18,639 nt of DNA from positions 1 to 18,639 of the forward strand of contig CAZXCQ010000108.1 in the NCBI GenBank assembly GCA_964639275.1, read 5' to 3'. The stretch is from CAZXCQ01 sp964639275 (lineage in GTDB: Bacteria > Desulfobacterota > DSM-4660 > Desulfatiglandales > Desulfatiglandaceae). Positions 1 through 8,502 of this stretch are shown here, piece by piece. The translations under genes were made by a program, and so were the position numbers. Positions within the stretch are counted from its first letter, which is position 1. Each line of letters starts with the position of its first letter. The notes below the pieces were generated by a model. It was not told the origin of the DNA. It did not search any database and saw nothing but the letters and a program-made list of their open reading frames with translations.

Positions 1-21
1 GACGGCCGCTAGACCATGTCA

Positions 22-141
22 TATGGGGGCATGTGGAAGAAAAAAAGACCCCCATACCACACCTTCCCCCCTGTTTTTTGAGATGTTAAAAATTAGCCTT
101 TTTGTAACATTTTAGCTGTTTGAAACCCGGGGTATGGGGGT
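22..141. repeat. Inverted-repeat pair TATGGGGG / CCCCCATA and a third copy
   Basis: TATGGGGG at 22-29 pairs with CCCCCATA at 49-56, giving an 8-bp stem over a purine-rich loop. The second arm, extended to 11 bases at 48-58, is also perfectly complementary to 131-141 (GGTATGGGGGT). Two mutually exclusive foldings are therefore possible upstream of the gene at 239. No role is known; a terminator for a gene to the left or a regulatory structure are both possible. Confidence 0.4.
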
Positions 142-159
142 TCTGTCTTCCGATTTTTC

Positions 160-188
160 TTGACACCCAGCGGCCAAATATCGATATT
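160..188 (+). promoter_or_regulatory. Candidate sigma70 promoter with overlapping 12-bp palindrome
   Basis: TTGACA at 160-165 is a perfect -35. After 17 bases comes GATATT at 183-188, a 4/6 match to -10. The perfect palindrome AATATCGATATT at 177-188 overlaps the -10 and could be an operator. The promoter would serve the gene starting at 239, about 45 bases downstream. Based on motif reading only. Confidence 0.45.
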
Positions 189-238
189 CAGCCAGGGTTT
201 GAGACTCAAAGTTGGATTTCAATATTTAGGAGATTGCT

Positions 239-640
239 ATGAGTATTGCTGCAGACATCCGCCCAGGCGACGACCCGGTTGAGGTATCCAAGAAACTCGT
301 TGGCCGCTCACGCACCAAATATATGGAAGAGCTCTTCGACTTCTTCGACATACCGGCCGGGTTTATCAATCATGTCTTCGGAAACCTCTACGCCCGCAAC
401 ACCCTCACCCAGAGAGAGCGGGAGCTCTGCGCGGTGGCGGCACTGTGCGTCCTGAATCGCGCCAATGAGCTCAAAAGCCACGTCATCGCGGCAGTCCGTG
501 CCGGTGCCACAAAGGAGGAGGTGGCCGAGGTCATCCTCCAGATGTCCACCTACGGGGGTATGCCCGTCTGTCTCGAAGGTCTCCACATCGCAAGAGAGGT
601 CTTTGAAAAAGCCCCGGCCACCCCGCCCAGCCTGGATTGA
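239..640 (+). CDS. Carboxymuconolactone decarboxylase (CMD) family protein
   Basis: The protein has 133 residues, the usual length of a single-domain CMD/AhpD-fold protein. The core runs from about residue 25 to 125: a helix with LTQRERELCAVAAL, then the helical hairpin NELKSHVIAAVRAGATKEEVAEVILQ, then a YGGMPVCLEGLHIAREVF stretch, all typical of PcaC-like members. It lacks the CxxC of AhpD-type peroxidases, so a disulfide peroxidase role is unlikely. AGGAGA at 228-233 sits 5 bases before the ATG. It is the only plus-strand gene and converges on the acyl-CoA dehydrogenase gene, so it is not in the catabolic operon, although CMD genes often accompany ring- or side-chain-degradation clusters. 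The substrate cannot be told. Confidence 0.85.
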   Translation: MSIAADIRPGDDPVEVSKKLVGRSRTKYMEELFDFFDIPAGFINHVFGNLYARNTLTQRERELCAVAALCVLNRANELKSHVIAAVRAGATKEEVAEVILQMSTYGGMPVCLEGLHIAREVFEKAPATPPSLD

Positions 641-765
641 GCCGTCTTTCTCAAGGGACATCCATAAAGGACTCCCCTGCATCCCAACGGGCTCTTTGAC
701 AGCAGCGATTGGAATTCGGTTTCAAGAGCATGGTCAAGTGGCCTTTTCTGAAAAGAAGGGCAAAC

Positions 766-1902
766 CTATCCCTTGAGCAGTTCCCGGGCTATGATCAACC
801 GTCGTATTTCCGTTGTACCTCCCCCGATCTCCGTGATCTTGACGTCTCTATAAAATCTGTTTATGGGGTATTCCAGCATGTAACTGTAGCCACCATGAAT
901 CTGAACCGCGTCCAGGACGACTTTGGTCGCTGTTTCCGAAACAAAAAGATATGCGGCAGCGGCTTCCTTGGTATATGATTTGGCACCCTCCGCGTGTACA
1001 GCGGCATCATACAGCAATGTCCTTGCTGCTTCGATGTTTGTATACATATCGGCCAGTTTTCCTCGTATCAACTGGAAACTCGATATGGGTCTTCCAAACT
1101 GGACACGAACCTTCGAATAGTCAAGCGCCAGATCAAAGGCCCCCTGGGCAATTCCCAGGGTCATGCCCCCCATCACAATCCTTTCGATATCCAGCCCGGA
1201 GGACATCACCGCCAGTCCTTCGTTTTCACCCCTCAGAACATTCTCTCCGGGTACCACACAATCTTCCATAATCAGTTCGCCGGTAGGTGAACCCCTCATG
1301 CCCATTTTTCGCAACTCACGAGAGACAGAAAAGCCCTCATAACCCTTCTCTAGAATAAAGGCGGTTATTCCTCGCGGTCCCCTGTTTTTATCCGTTTTCG
1401 CATACAGAAGAATCGTGTCTGCTATGGGTCCATTGGTGATGAACATCTTTGTGCCATTCAGTATGTAAATATCGCCATCTCTTCTGGCAGATGTCTGTAT
1501 GCCGAATGCGTCAGAGCCGAAGTCGGGTTCGGTAATCCCCAAGGCCCCAATGTGAGACCCGCTGCACAGTGGCGGAACATATTTCTGTCGCTGGGCCCTG
1601 TTTCCGTTCCAAAAGATATTGTGCGTACAGAGGTTCGAATGGGCGCCGAGGCTCTGCGATAACGGCGGGCAGACCCTTGCAATCTCTTCCAGAATGATAA
1701 GCTGGGCAAGCGCATCACTCCCAACACCCCCGTAGTCATCCGGAATCGTCACACCCAGGAACCCCAGTTCCCCCAATTTCCGAAAACAGTCGATCGGAAA
1801 TCTATCCTCTGCATCAATCTGCTCGGCCAACGGGGCCACTTCGTTATCGGCAAATCTCCTGATGCTTTTCCGTAACATCTGATGTTCTTCTGACAGTATC
1901 AT
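766..1902 (-). CDS. Acyl-CoA dehydrogenase, isovaleryl-CoA dehydrogenase-like subclass
   Basis: This FAD enzyme would make the alpha-beta double bond of an acyl-CoA. Its 378 residues match the family length. Recognisable parts are the ITEPDFGSD substrate/FAD loop (about 123-131), FITNG (154-158), QFGRPISSFQ (268-277) and the QIHGGYSY signature (334-341). At the place where medium-chain enzymes carry the catalytic Glu (YEGT) it has Gly361. A Glu at 240 in SGLDIER aligns with the catalytic Glu of isovaleryl-CoA dehydrogenase, so the base has the helix-G location typical of enzymes for branched or alpha/beta-substituted acyl-CoAs. It is the last gene of the minus-strand catabolic block, 57 bases after the crotonase gene. 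The true substrate is unknown. Confidence 0.9.
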   Translation of the reverse strand: MILSEEHQMLRKSIRRFADNEVAPLAEQIDAEDRFPIDCFRKLGELGFLGVTIPDDYGGVGSDALAQLIILEEIARVCPPLSQSLGAHSNLCTHNIFWNGNRAQRQKYVPPLCSGSHIGALGITEPDFGSDAFGIQTSARRDGDIYILNGTKMFITNGPIADTILLYAKTDKNRGPRGITAFILEKGYEGFSVSRELRKMGMRGSPTGELIMEDCVVPGENVLRGENEGLAVMSSGLDIERIVMGGMTLGIAQGAFDLALDYSKVRVQFGRPISSFQLIRGKLADMYTNIEAARTLLYDAAVHAEGAKSYTKEAAAAYLFVSETATKVVLDAVQIHGGYSYMLEYPINRFYRDVKITEIGGGTTEIRRLIIARELLKG

Positions 1903-1959
1903 ACCCTACGACCCGAGCCCCTGTTCATAACCATCCGCTCCACACATTTCTCTACTATT

Positions 1960-2931
1960 TTAACGCCCTCCAAATTTCGGTCTTTCTTTGCCGACACTTG
2001 TCAGGCCAGTCAGTGCGTCCTTTGAGGTCCAAATCTCGTCCAGATGCGCCAATTCATGCCTTAAACCCTCGGCCAGAGATACACCATACCCGGAATCAAT
2101 GATCGTGTTCGCCAGGCGAACTGCTATGGGTGCGTTACCGGCCAGTATTGCCGCTGTTTCCGCCACCAGGGGGTCTTCACTTTCGAGGTATTTCCCACCC
2201 AGCCACGCCTCCATTCTCTCTTCGGCAAAGAGCTCTTTGAGCCGCTGCCACTCCCCGGTCAATCGTTCCGTTTGACTCGTTTCCCGCGGGACTGGCATGT
2301 CATCAGTGATAAGGGTATCCAACTGTTCCTCTATGTGTTCAGCAGAAAGGACATAATCGACAAGACCAATGGAATAGGCATCATCGGCGGAAATCCGTCG
2401 TCCTGTCAATATCAGGTACTTGGCGAGTTCCTTGCCTATGCGCCGGCTGGTACGCTGAGTCCCCCCAAAGGCCGGATAGATTCCGACCCCTGTCTCCGGG
2501 AATCCCATTTTTGCTCCCGGAGTGGCCACAATCACGTCTGCACTGAGGGCCAATTCCAGCCCGCCTCCGAGCGCGAGCCCTTCAACCTTGGCCACCACAG
2601 ATTTCTTGCACTCATCAATTTTGTTTAGGACCTTTTGGCCCAATACAGTAAAGTCCATAATTCGATCTATCCGTTTCCCTTTGATGGATTCTATGAAGAA
2701 ACGTATATCCGCACCTGCCCCGAAGGCCTTTCCAACTGCATCCAGGATGACCACCTGGGTCTCTTGATCCGACTCCGCCTCGAGGACAGCTTTCTCCAGT
2801 TGCTGGAGAACGTCTTCATTGAGCGCATTCAAGGCCTCCGGCCGGCAGAGGGTTATCCTGCTTAATCCATGCTCACGCCGGTAGGCGACATATCGACCGG
2901 CCCCGGGCTCATTTTCAACCTCTGTCATCAT
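1960..2931 (-). CDS. Enoyl-CoA hydratase/isomerase (crotonase) family protein
   Basis: Crotonase-fold enzyme, probably hydrating the enoyl-CoA made by the neighbouring dehydrogenase. The oxyanion-hole region is at AFGAGADIR (69-77), followed by ALGGGLELAL (120-129) and FPETGVGIYPAFGGTQR (144-160). Both hydratase glutamates appear to be present: Glu126 in GGGLEL and Glu146 in FPET. At 323 residues it is about 60 longer than a simple hydratase. The surplus lies between about 205 and 260 (a charged linker with LFAEERMEAWLGGKY), and the overall pattern resembles the crotonase half of archaeal-type 3-hydroxyacyl-CoA dehydrogenase/hydratase fusions, but the NAD-binding half is absent. It lies 44 bases downstream of the ligase gene. 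The start is the first of two ATGs and the ribosome site is weak. Confidence 0.88.
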   Translation of the reverse strand: MMTEVENEPGAGRYVAYRREHGLSRITLCRPEALNALNEDVLQQLEKAVLEAESDQETQVVILDAVGKAFGAGADIRFFIESIKGKRIDRIMDFTVLGQKVLNKIDECKKSVVAKVEGLALGGGLELALSADVIVATPGAKMGFPETGVGIYPAFGGTQRTSRRIGKELAKYLILTGRRISADDAYSIGLVDYVLSAEHIEEQLDTLITDDMPVPRETSQTERLTGEWQRLKELFAEERMEAWLGGKYLESEDPLVAETAAILAGNAPIAVRLANTIIDSGYGVSLAEGLRHELAHLDEIWTSKDALTGLTSVGKERPKFGGR

Positions 2932-2975
2932 ACAAACCCCGCATCATTATCTCGTCTATGCCCCTGGCCCTTTGA

Positions 2976-4535
2976 TCACACCCTTCTGTCTTTGCCCCTC
3001 CAGTATTCTTCTCTGATCACCCTTTTCAGGATCTTCCCGGTCGGATTCTTTGGAAGGTCCTCTCTGAACTCAACGGATTTTGGTTTCTTATAGTTGGCCA
3101 GGTTTTTCTTGCAGAAAGATATGATTTCCTCCTCGCTGGCCTCCATCCCGTCTTTCAGGACCACCAGGGCCTTAACCGATTCCCCCCAGTGATCATCGGG
3201 AACGCCGATTACTGCAGCCTCAAGTACCGCTTCATGGCGATAGATGACATCTTCGATCTCCCTCGGATAAATATTTTTTCCACCGCTGATAATCATGTCT
3301 GTTCTCCGATCAACGATGTAAACATTCATCTGTTCATCAAACCTTCCCGAATCCCCTGTGTACAGCCAATCATCTTTGATCAATCTGGCCGTTTCATCCG
3401 GTAGGTTCCAGTATCCCACGGTCCTCGCATCAGACCGGACGATGATCTCCCCCACCTCACCCACCGGCACGTCTTTGCCAAAATCGTCTACTATCCTCAC
3501 CTCCGAGTGAAGAACAGGCGTCCCTGTAGAGGTCAGTATCTGCATCTCTCCCTCTGACCCGTCGAGCACATGATGCTTCGGCCTGAGCGCGGTTATGAGG
3601 GGGCCTGTCTCGGTTTGGCCGTATAGTTGCATGAATTGGCACCTAAAGGTCTTCATTGCCTTCTTTAGTAGCTTTAAAGGCATGGGAGAGGCGGCATAGA
3701 GAAGCAATCTGAAATGGCTCAAGTCATATTCCGCGATACTTTCGTCCTGGAGCAATGTATTGATCATTGTGGGAACGAACTGGCAAGTAGTAATCTTTTC
3801 CTTTGACAGAAGGCCCAAAACATCCCTGGAATCGAAGCTGCCTTCCCTTCTGATCACTATCGTATTGGCCATCAGCACGTGGCGCATGGCGCATTCAAAG
3901 GTGATATGATAAAAAGGAAAGACCAGGAGCGCCCTGTCATCCTCTCTGAGCCCCATTTCCAATGCGACAGTCAAAAGCTGAATACGATTATGGCAATGGG
4001 TCCTCATGGCTCCCTTGGGCAGCCCCGTTGTCCCCGAGGTCAGGAAGATCGTCATGATGTCACTATCAGAAATGTCAACCGAGGGTTCTCCTGGATCCCC
4101 TTGATCAACCATGTCACTGTAGAGAATGCTCGATAGGGAATCCGGCCGGGCAAGGCAGACAAAGGATTCCACAGAATCCAGATCCGCTTTCATACCTTCT
4201 AGTAGTTGCGTGTAATCGGGATCAAAGAACAAAAATCGGGGGCTCAGGTAATTGATTATTGTCTTTAGTTCGGCCTCCTTCAACTGGTTGTTGATCGGAC
4301 TAAAGATCCCCCCTGCCTTTGCCGAGGCAAAATAGGTCTCGATGAATTCCGGGCAATTATGAAAAAGGACACCAATGCGATCCCCTTTTTTGAGTCCCAT
4401 ATCCAAGAGACGATTGGCCAGACGGTTAGCGCGTTCGTTCAGTTCCTGATAGGTGACGGTATTGCCCTCAAAGACCAGGGCAGTCTTATCCGGAAATCGG
4501 TATGCGCTTCTGCGCAGGATATTACCTGTGGGCAT
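2976..4535 (-). CDS. AMP-forming acyl-CoA synthetase (ANL superfamily)
   Basis: This enzyme activates a carboxylic acid to its CoA thioester with ATP, forming AMP and PPi. All ANL landmarks are visible in 519 residues: the P-loop TSGTTGLPKG (166-175), YGQTETGP (305-312), YTGD (392-395), the hinge VDRRTD (408-413), GGKNIYPREIED (418-429) and the adenylation lysine Lys501 in NPTGKILK. The protein is complete. It most resembles fatty-acid or aromatic-acid CoA ligases; specificity is not readable. AGGAGA at 4543-4548 (minus strand) is 7 bases before the ATG. A 350-base gap separates it from the DUF35 gene upstream, so it may have a second promoter, though it probably belongs to the same operon. 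Confidence 0.93.
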   Translation of the reverse strand: MPTGNILRRSAYRFPDKTALVFEGNTVTYQELNERANRLANRLLDMGLKKGDRIGVLFHNCPEFIETYFASAKAGGIFSPINNQLKEAELKTIINYLSPRFLFFDPDYTQLLEGMKADLDSVESFVCLARPDSLSSILYSDMVDQGDPGEPSVDISDSDIMTIFLTSGTTGLPKGAMRTHCHNRIQLLTVALEMGLREDDRALLVFPFYHITFECAMRHVLMANTIVIRREGSFDSRDVLGLLSKEKITTCQFVPTMINTLLQDESIAEYDLSHFRLLLYAASPMPLKLLKKAMKTFRCQFMQLYGQTETGPLITALRPKHHVLDGSEGEMQILTSTGTPVLHSEVRIVDDFGKDVPVGEVGEIIVRSDARTVGYWNLPDETARLIKDDWLYTGDSGRFDEQMNVYIVDRRTDMIISGGKNIYPREIEDVIYRHEAVLEAAVIGVPDDHWGESVKALVVLKDGMEASEEEIISFCKKNLANYKKPKSVEFREDLPKNPTGKILKRVIREEYWRGKDRRV

Positions 4536-4885
4536 TGTGTTGTCTCCTGCTCATGAGTTCCTGACATAAAACACTCCATATCCTTTGGCTATACAATCAC
4601 TGGCAATGGCCTTCTCCTGGCATTTGTCACATGGGCCTCTGGACATGGTCTTTAAACGTAACTTCTTAAAAACCCGTAGGCTTAACACTTTAGCCGTCTC
4701 CTATTTTCACCTCTTGCAGGTGATTTCTTTACGCTCTCTTACGGGCGAGTTATACACCCGAAAAACGGAATTCCCATTGCCCAGCGCGAGTGCTAGTTTT
4801 CAAAATCGCTAAACCGATACCCAAGGGGGGGAATAGATTCTGTAGTGGCATGGGGTCTATGCAGCGATGGGGCACTGCGCAGGGA
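4536..4885. other. 350-base intergenic gap inside the catabolic block
   Basis: No convincing gene on either strand. It contains a small hairpin, CACCT-CTTGC-AGGTG, near 4710, and at 4767-4782 the 16-base motif GGAATTCCCATTGCCC that recurs with one mismatch in the gap at 8513-8528. I found no good promoter for the ligase gene here. The region is long for an intra-operon spacer and may hold a regulatory element. Confidence 0.5.
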
Positions 4886-5356
4886 CTATGCCCTGTCTAC
4901 AGGTCGAAAATACAGTATATCCCGGATGTCCCCTTTCCTGAGTTCGGCAAAGACCGCCTCCAGTTCCATTCCGATTCTTATCTCTCCAAAGTCAACCTCA
5001 CCCAGCCTGTGAACCAGGCCGGTGTCTGCACCGTCCAGCTTGATGACCCCAATGGCAAAGGGCCTTTCAGGCGGGAGGATTGGGCTCTCCTGATAAACGA
5101 TGGTATAGGTCTCTAACACCCCCCTTTTGCCGACCTCGACCCATTCCTCCATATCCTCATAGCATTTGAGACAGACCGATCTGGCAGGGACATAGACCCT
5201 TCCACAGGTGGGACACCTGGTTCCCATAATCTTCTGCTGGTCTCTGAGAAAGAGCAGGAACTTGCTCCGGACAGGTCCAGCCGAATTGGTATACCGCCAA
5301 CTCCTTGGTCTATCCTTGCTCGTCAGGATATCTATTCCTTTTAAGGGGTCTGTCAT
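4886..5356 (-). CDS. Zn-ribbon/OB-fold DUF35 protein (short), partner of a thiolase-fold enzyme
   Basis: Proteins of this family bind the acyl-CoA and partner thiolase-fold or hydratase enzymes (benzoylsuccinyl-CoA thiolase BbsAB, steroid aldolase Ltp2 with ChsH2). The 156 residues show a basic amphipathic N-terminal helix (about 28-44), a rubredoxin-like zinc ribbon with Cys48, Cys51, Cys62 and Cys65 (CPTC...CLKC), then an OB-fold (about 75-150) with the usual RPFAIGVIKLDGADTGLVHRL strand pattern. AGGAGG at 5362-5367 lies 5 bases before the ATG and overlaps the stop codon of the preceding DUF35 gene, so the two are translationally coupled. This supports a shared complex. Confidence 0.9.
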   Translation of the reverse strand: MTDPLKGIDILTSKDRPRSWRYTNSAGPVRSKFLLFLRDQQKIMGTRCPTCGRVYVPARSVCLKCYEDMEEWVEVGKRGVLETYTIVYQESPILPPERPFAIGVIKLDGADTGLVHRLGEVDFGEIRIGMELEAVFAELRKGDIRDILYFRPVDRA

Positions 5357-5365
5357 TTCGGCCTC

Positions 5366-6034
5366 CTACGGCTCAATAATTCGAAAACAGTCGATGTCGC
5401 TCATTTTGCCTTTTCGTTCCGCTTTAGGCTTCCACACGGCCTTTACCCTTAACCCCGCCGTCAAATCCTTGGGATCGATCATCTCCAGATAATGGACCAG
5501 GACCGTCCAGTTATCACCGCCGTCCAACCGGATAAAGGCACACGGGTTTGGCCTGCCTATGATTCTTGCTGTCTTTCGATCAACCTCCCTTTCCGTTGCC
5601 AGGATGATTGAAATGAGGGTCCCCGTGTCACCCAGGACGATCCAGTCCACTTCCCTCTCACCCACACCAATTCGGCAAAAGCCACAGACCGGTCTCGGGG
5701 GAAAGATAACGCGCCGGCACTGCGGACATCGGATGGCAAGGAGCTTCGCCTCGTCCTTCAGGGTCCGAAAGAACTTGCTCAGACGTAACCCGCAGGATTC
5801 CTCAAAAGGGATGTCTACCATTGTATCCACCACAACAAAACCGTTATCCAGGGCCTTCTGGTAGATTTCCATTTCGCTTTGATACTTCTTCCGTGCAATG
5901 GCAAAAGACGCCCTGGCATATTCCCGGTATTCTTCGGCGGCGATATCCTCGCACGCCTTCTCGTTTTCCGTGAGCCACACCAGGGCGTTTTCAATATTAA
6001 CCGCCCAATCGGGTCTTCCGATCTCTTCTTTCAT
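5366..6034 (-). CDS. Zn-ribbon/OB-fold DUF35 protein with N-terminal helical extension
   Basis: The 222 residues divide into an N-terminal helical part (about 1-65), a linker, a zinc ribbon with Cys103, Cys106, Cys117 and Cys120 (CPQC...CGFC), and an OB-fold (about 130-205) with NPCAFIRLDGGDNWTVLVHYLE. The extension of about 85 residues is absent from the short DUF35 gene next to it and may be a docking or dimerisation element. It follows the second thiolase-fold gene by 27 bases and is translationally coupled to the short DUF35 gene downstream. One DUF35 per thiolase-fold protein would fit the 2:2 gene count. Its role as acyl-CoA-binding partner is inferred from the family. Confidence 0.88.
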   Translation of the reverse strand: MKEEIGRPDWAVNIENALVWLTENEKACEDIAAEEYREYARASFAIARKKYQSEMEIYQKALDNGFVVVDTMVDIPFEESCGLRLSKFFRTLKDEAKLLAIRCPQCRRVIFPPRPVCGFCRIGVGEREVDWIVLGDTGTLISIILATEREVDRKTARIIGRPNPCAFIRLDGGDNWTVLVHYLEMIDPKDLTAGLRVKAVWKPKAERKGKMSDIDCFRIIEP

Positions 6035-6061
6035 TGCAAGGTCCCCCCCTGTCCCGATAGC

Positions 6062-7255
6062 CTATGAGAGCGATCTGGAGAACAATGCCGCTGCCGAGTA
6101 GCTGTCTCCACCCGCCGTTACTGCCATGGCGGTTCTCACATTCTCCACCTGCCTTTGACCTCCCTCATTTCTGACCTGTATGGTCGCCTCCGCCATACGT
6201 TGCATGGCCGAAGCACCAATGGCATTGGTGGCGACGACCCCGCCCGAGGGGTTCACCGGTATGTCCCCGTCCAGTGCCGTTGCCCTCTCCCTGATCAGTT
6301 TGCCCGCCTGGTTCTTTTCGCACAGGTGCATCCGCTCATACCATTCCGCTTCATGCCATGTGGACATATTGTAAACCTCAATCACATCAATCTCCTCCCT
6401 CGGGTTATAAATTTGGCATTTCTTGTATAACTTCATACTGGCCTGTTCCACACCAAAGGCCCATAGAGGTCCTAACTCGCTCTTGGCGAGTTTGTCACCC
6501 AAGTGGCCCAACGGGGGCTGGATGCCGCCGTGAATGGTGACCCAATCGACCACCCACGCCGGATTGGGACAGATCTTCCGGGCATATTTCTCCGGGGCTA
6601 CGATCACTGCACAGGCCCCAACCGAGGTGGGGCACATGTGGAGGAACCGCAACGGCGGAATGAGATAGCGTGAATTCATCACCTCTTCAACACTGAGTCT
6701 TTTCCGCAGGTGGGCATGGGGGTTCCGGCTGGCATTCTCGGATTCCTGAACACGGAGCAGGGCAATCTGTTCCTCTGTAACAGAACGACGTTCCAGCATA
6801 TCCCGGGCCAACTCAGACATGGCCGGTCCCGCCCCCCGGGCCCCATTGGTTATGTCAAAAAAGGTGTCTTCGGTAACACTCCTCAGAGAGGCATCGCTGC
6901 TGCCCTCATCCTGTTTCTCGTAGGCCACACCCAAAACGGCGCGAAACTGGCCAGAAGCGGCATGGTCAAAGACAGTGGTACAAACAGCGCCACCCGTGGA
7001 ACCACCGGTCTGAATTTTCATTCCTGTCTTGAGGTAGGCCCCGCTGCCCTCAGTCAACCACATATCCACCTGGTAATTCCCTTCAAATAACTCCATGTTA
7101 CCTACGAAAACAGCGTCAATCTGCTTGATGGTTATCCCGGCGTTCTCCAGGGCCCGTTTTACCGCCAGACGGACCAGATCCACCTGGCTTACTTCAGGCC
7201 ACTTACTCTTAAATTCGGTCTGTCCCACACCGACCACTGCGATCCTTTCAGCCAT
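6062..7255 (-). CDS. Thiolase-fold protein lacking catalytic Cys and His (possible retro-aldolase subunit 1)
   Basis: SCP-x-type thiolase fold throughout: N-terminal RIAVVGVGQTEF, the SGQFRAVLGVAYEK strand, and C-terminal DGDIPVNPSGG. A gapless hand alignment to SCP-x thiolases puts a Gly (residue 87 counted from the upstream ATG, in IQTGGSTGG) where the nucleophilic Cys should be, and Asn346 (TNAIGAS) where GHPxGAxG has its His. The C-terminal Cys is also missing. The nearby Cys94 is seven residues too late. Such proteins with a DUF35 partner include steroid aldolases of the Ltp2 type, so C-C lysis by retro-aldol chemistry is the better guess. AGGAGG at 7263-7268 fits the ATG at 7255 (7-base spacer); the ATG at 7261 would be 1 base away, so I reject it. 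Confidence 0.85.
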   Translation of the reverse strand: MAERIAVVGVGQTEFKSKWPEVSQVDLVRLAVKRALENAGITIKQIDAVFVGNMELFEGNYQVDMWLTEGSGAYLKTGMKIQTGGSTGGAVCTTVFDHAASGQFRAVLGVAYEKQDEGSSDASLRSVTEDTFFDITNGARGAGPAMSELARDMLERRSVTEEQIALLRVQESENASRNPHAHLRKRLSVEEVMNSRYLIPPLRFLHMCPTSVGACAVIVAPEKYARKICPNPAWVVDWVTIHGGIQPPLGHLGDKLAKSELGPLWAFGVEQASMKLYKKCQIYNPREEIDVIEVYNMSTWHEAEWYERMHLCEKNQAGKLIRERATALDGDIPVNPSGGVVATNAIGASAMQRMAEATIQVRNEGGQRQVENVRTAMAVTAGGDSYSAAALFSRSLS

Positions 7256-7271
7256 CCACATCCCTCCTGCC

Positions 7272-8441
7272 TTAGTTCCTCAAAATGGAGACGCAATGGG
7301 CCTGTCCATTCTGTCCATAAAATCCGTGAGCCAGGGCCGTCTCAGCCTGTGGAATCTGCCGCCTGCCCGCTTCGCCCCGAAGCTGGAGAAATACTTCGGC
7401 AATCCGTACAAGTCCAGCGACTCCGGAAGGGTTTCCGGACAGCAAGCCACCTGAGGGATTGATAGGCATGGGGCCGTCAATTCCTGTTGCCCCTTGCTCT
7501 ACAAGCCCCCCGGCCTGACCACGTCCACAAAGCCCCAGTCCTTCCATCCAGAGAAGCTCCTGGTAGGAATATTCCTCCGATATCTCAGCCACGTGAATCT
7601 CTTCTGACGGATTCTTTATCCCGGCCATTTCATAGGCCTTTGTTGCGGCCATTTCCAGAGACAGACAATCGGAGAGGTCCCTGTCCCCTGGATTATGCGC
7701 GTCGTAGCAATTGCCAACTCCGGCAATCCATATGGGCCTGGCTGTGAGCGATTTCGCCCTATCTTCCCTGGCAAGGATGACAGCACAGGCGCCGTCTGAT
7801 ATGGGCTTGCAGTCAAGGCGTTTGATGGGATAGGAAAGCATTTCTGAGTCAAGGACATCTCTCACCGTCAATTCCATAGGCGCTTGCGCGTATGGATTGA
7901 CAAAGGCATTCTTCCTGTTCTTGACGACCACCTCAGCGCACTGCCGTTCACTGATCCCGTATTTGTGCAGGTAGCGATTCGCCTGCATGGCAGCAGCCAT
8001 AAGGAAGTCTATTCCCAAAGGTCGCAAATAGATCGGGTCAAAGGCCGCATTTTCTATCACGGTCCTATTGGTCTCAGATTCCTTGCGATAAGCAACAACC
8101 AGGATAATATCGTGCTTTCCGGATAGAATGCTTATGAAAGCATGGTAGAAGGCAAAGGCCCCGTCACCGGCCACTTTGGTCACGTCCATTCCCAGGGCCC
8201 CCATCTCTAGATGGTAAAGGCAATCGGAGATGGTCCTCCCCTGCCAGTAGTCTTCTGAGCAAGAAATGATCTTATCAATAAATGGCCTCTTGCCTTCTCT
8301 CTCTTGGGCCTCGAATACCAGGCCGGTCTTCCTGATCACCTTCTCCACAACCTCCCAAATCATTTCGCCGTAGGACACTTCGTTGCGGGTTCCCTTGAAC
8401 TTTGTTTGAGCCGCCGCCACAATACCCACTCGTTCTCTCAT
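7272..8441 (-). CDS. Thiolase-fold protein lacking catalytic Cys and His (possible retro-aldolase subunit 2)
   Basis: A 389-residue paralog of the next gene. The nucleophile position is Ala91 (VTKVAGDGA) and the GHP His is Asn337 (SGNPSGVAG). The rest of the scaffold is intact: ILSGKHDIILVVAYRKES, PISDGACAVILA (213-224), GLGLCGRGQAGGLVEQG (301-317), PINPSGG and QLRGEAGRRQ. The usual HDxF motif reads ISEEYS (287-292), leaving tyrosines near the site; steroid aldolases are reported to use Tyr. A GGAG at 8450-8453 lies 8 bases before the ATG. It opens the enzyme part of the operon, 163 bases after dctM and 16 bases before its paralog. The two may form a heteromer, each with a DUF35 protein. The function is inferred, not shown. 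Confidence 0.85.
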   Translation of the reverse strand: MRERVGIVAAAQTKFKGTRNEVSYGEMIWEVVEKVIRKTGLVFEAQEREGKRPFIDKIISCSEDYWQGRTISDCLYHLEMGALGMDVTKVAGDGAFAFYHAFISILSGKHDIILVVAYRKESETNRTVIENAAFDPIYLRPLGIDFLMAAAMQANRYLHKYGISERQCAEVVVKNRKNAFVNPYAQAPMELTVRDVLDSEMLSYPIKRLDCKPISDGACAVILAREDRAKSLTARPIWIAGVGNCYDAHNPGDRDLSDCLSLEMAATKAYEMAGIKNPSEEIHVAEISEEYSYQELLWMEGLGLCGRGQAGGLVEQGATGIDGPMPINPSGGLLSGNPSGVAGLVRIAEVFLQLRGEAGRRQIPQAETALAHGFYGQNGQAHCVSILRN

Positions 8442-8502
8442 TCTCTCAGCTCCATTCCTGGTATCAGTTTAGCCCTTTTCAAATTAACACCTGCACAGGG
8501 GG

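Noticed and set aside
740..762. Possible bidirectional terminator between the convergent genes at 640 and 766
   Set aside because: CTTTT-CTG-AAAAG is only a 5-bp stem with no clear T-tract on either strand, and it overlaps no supported end.
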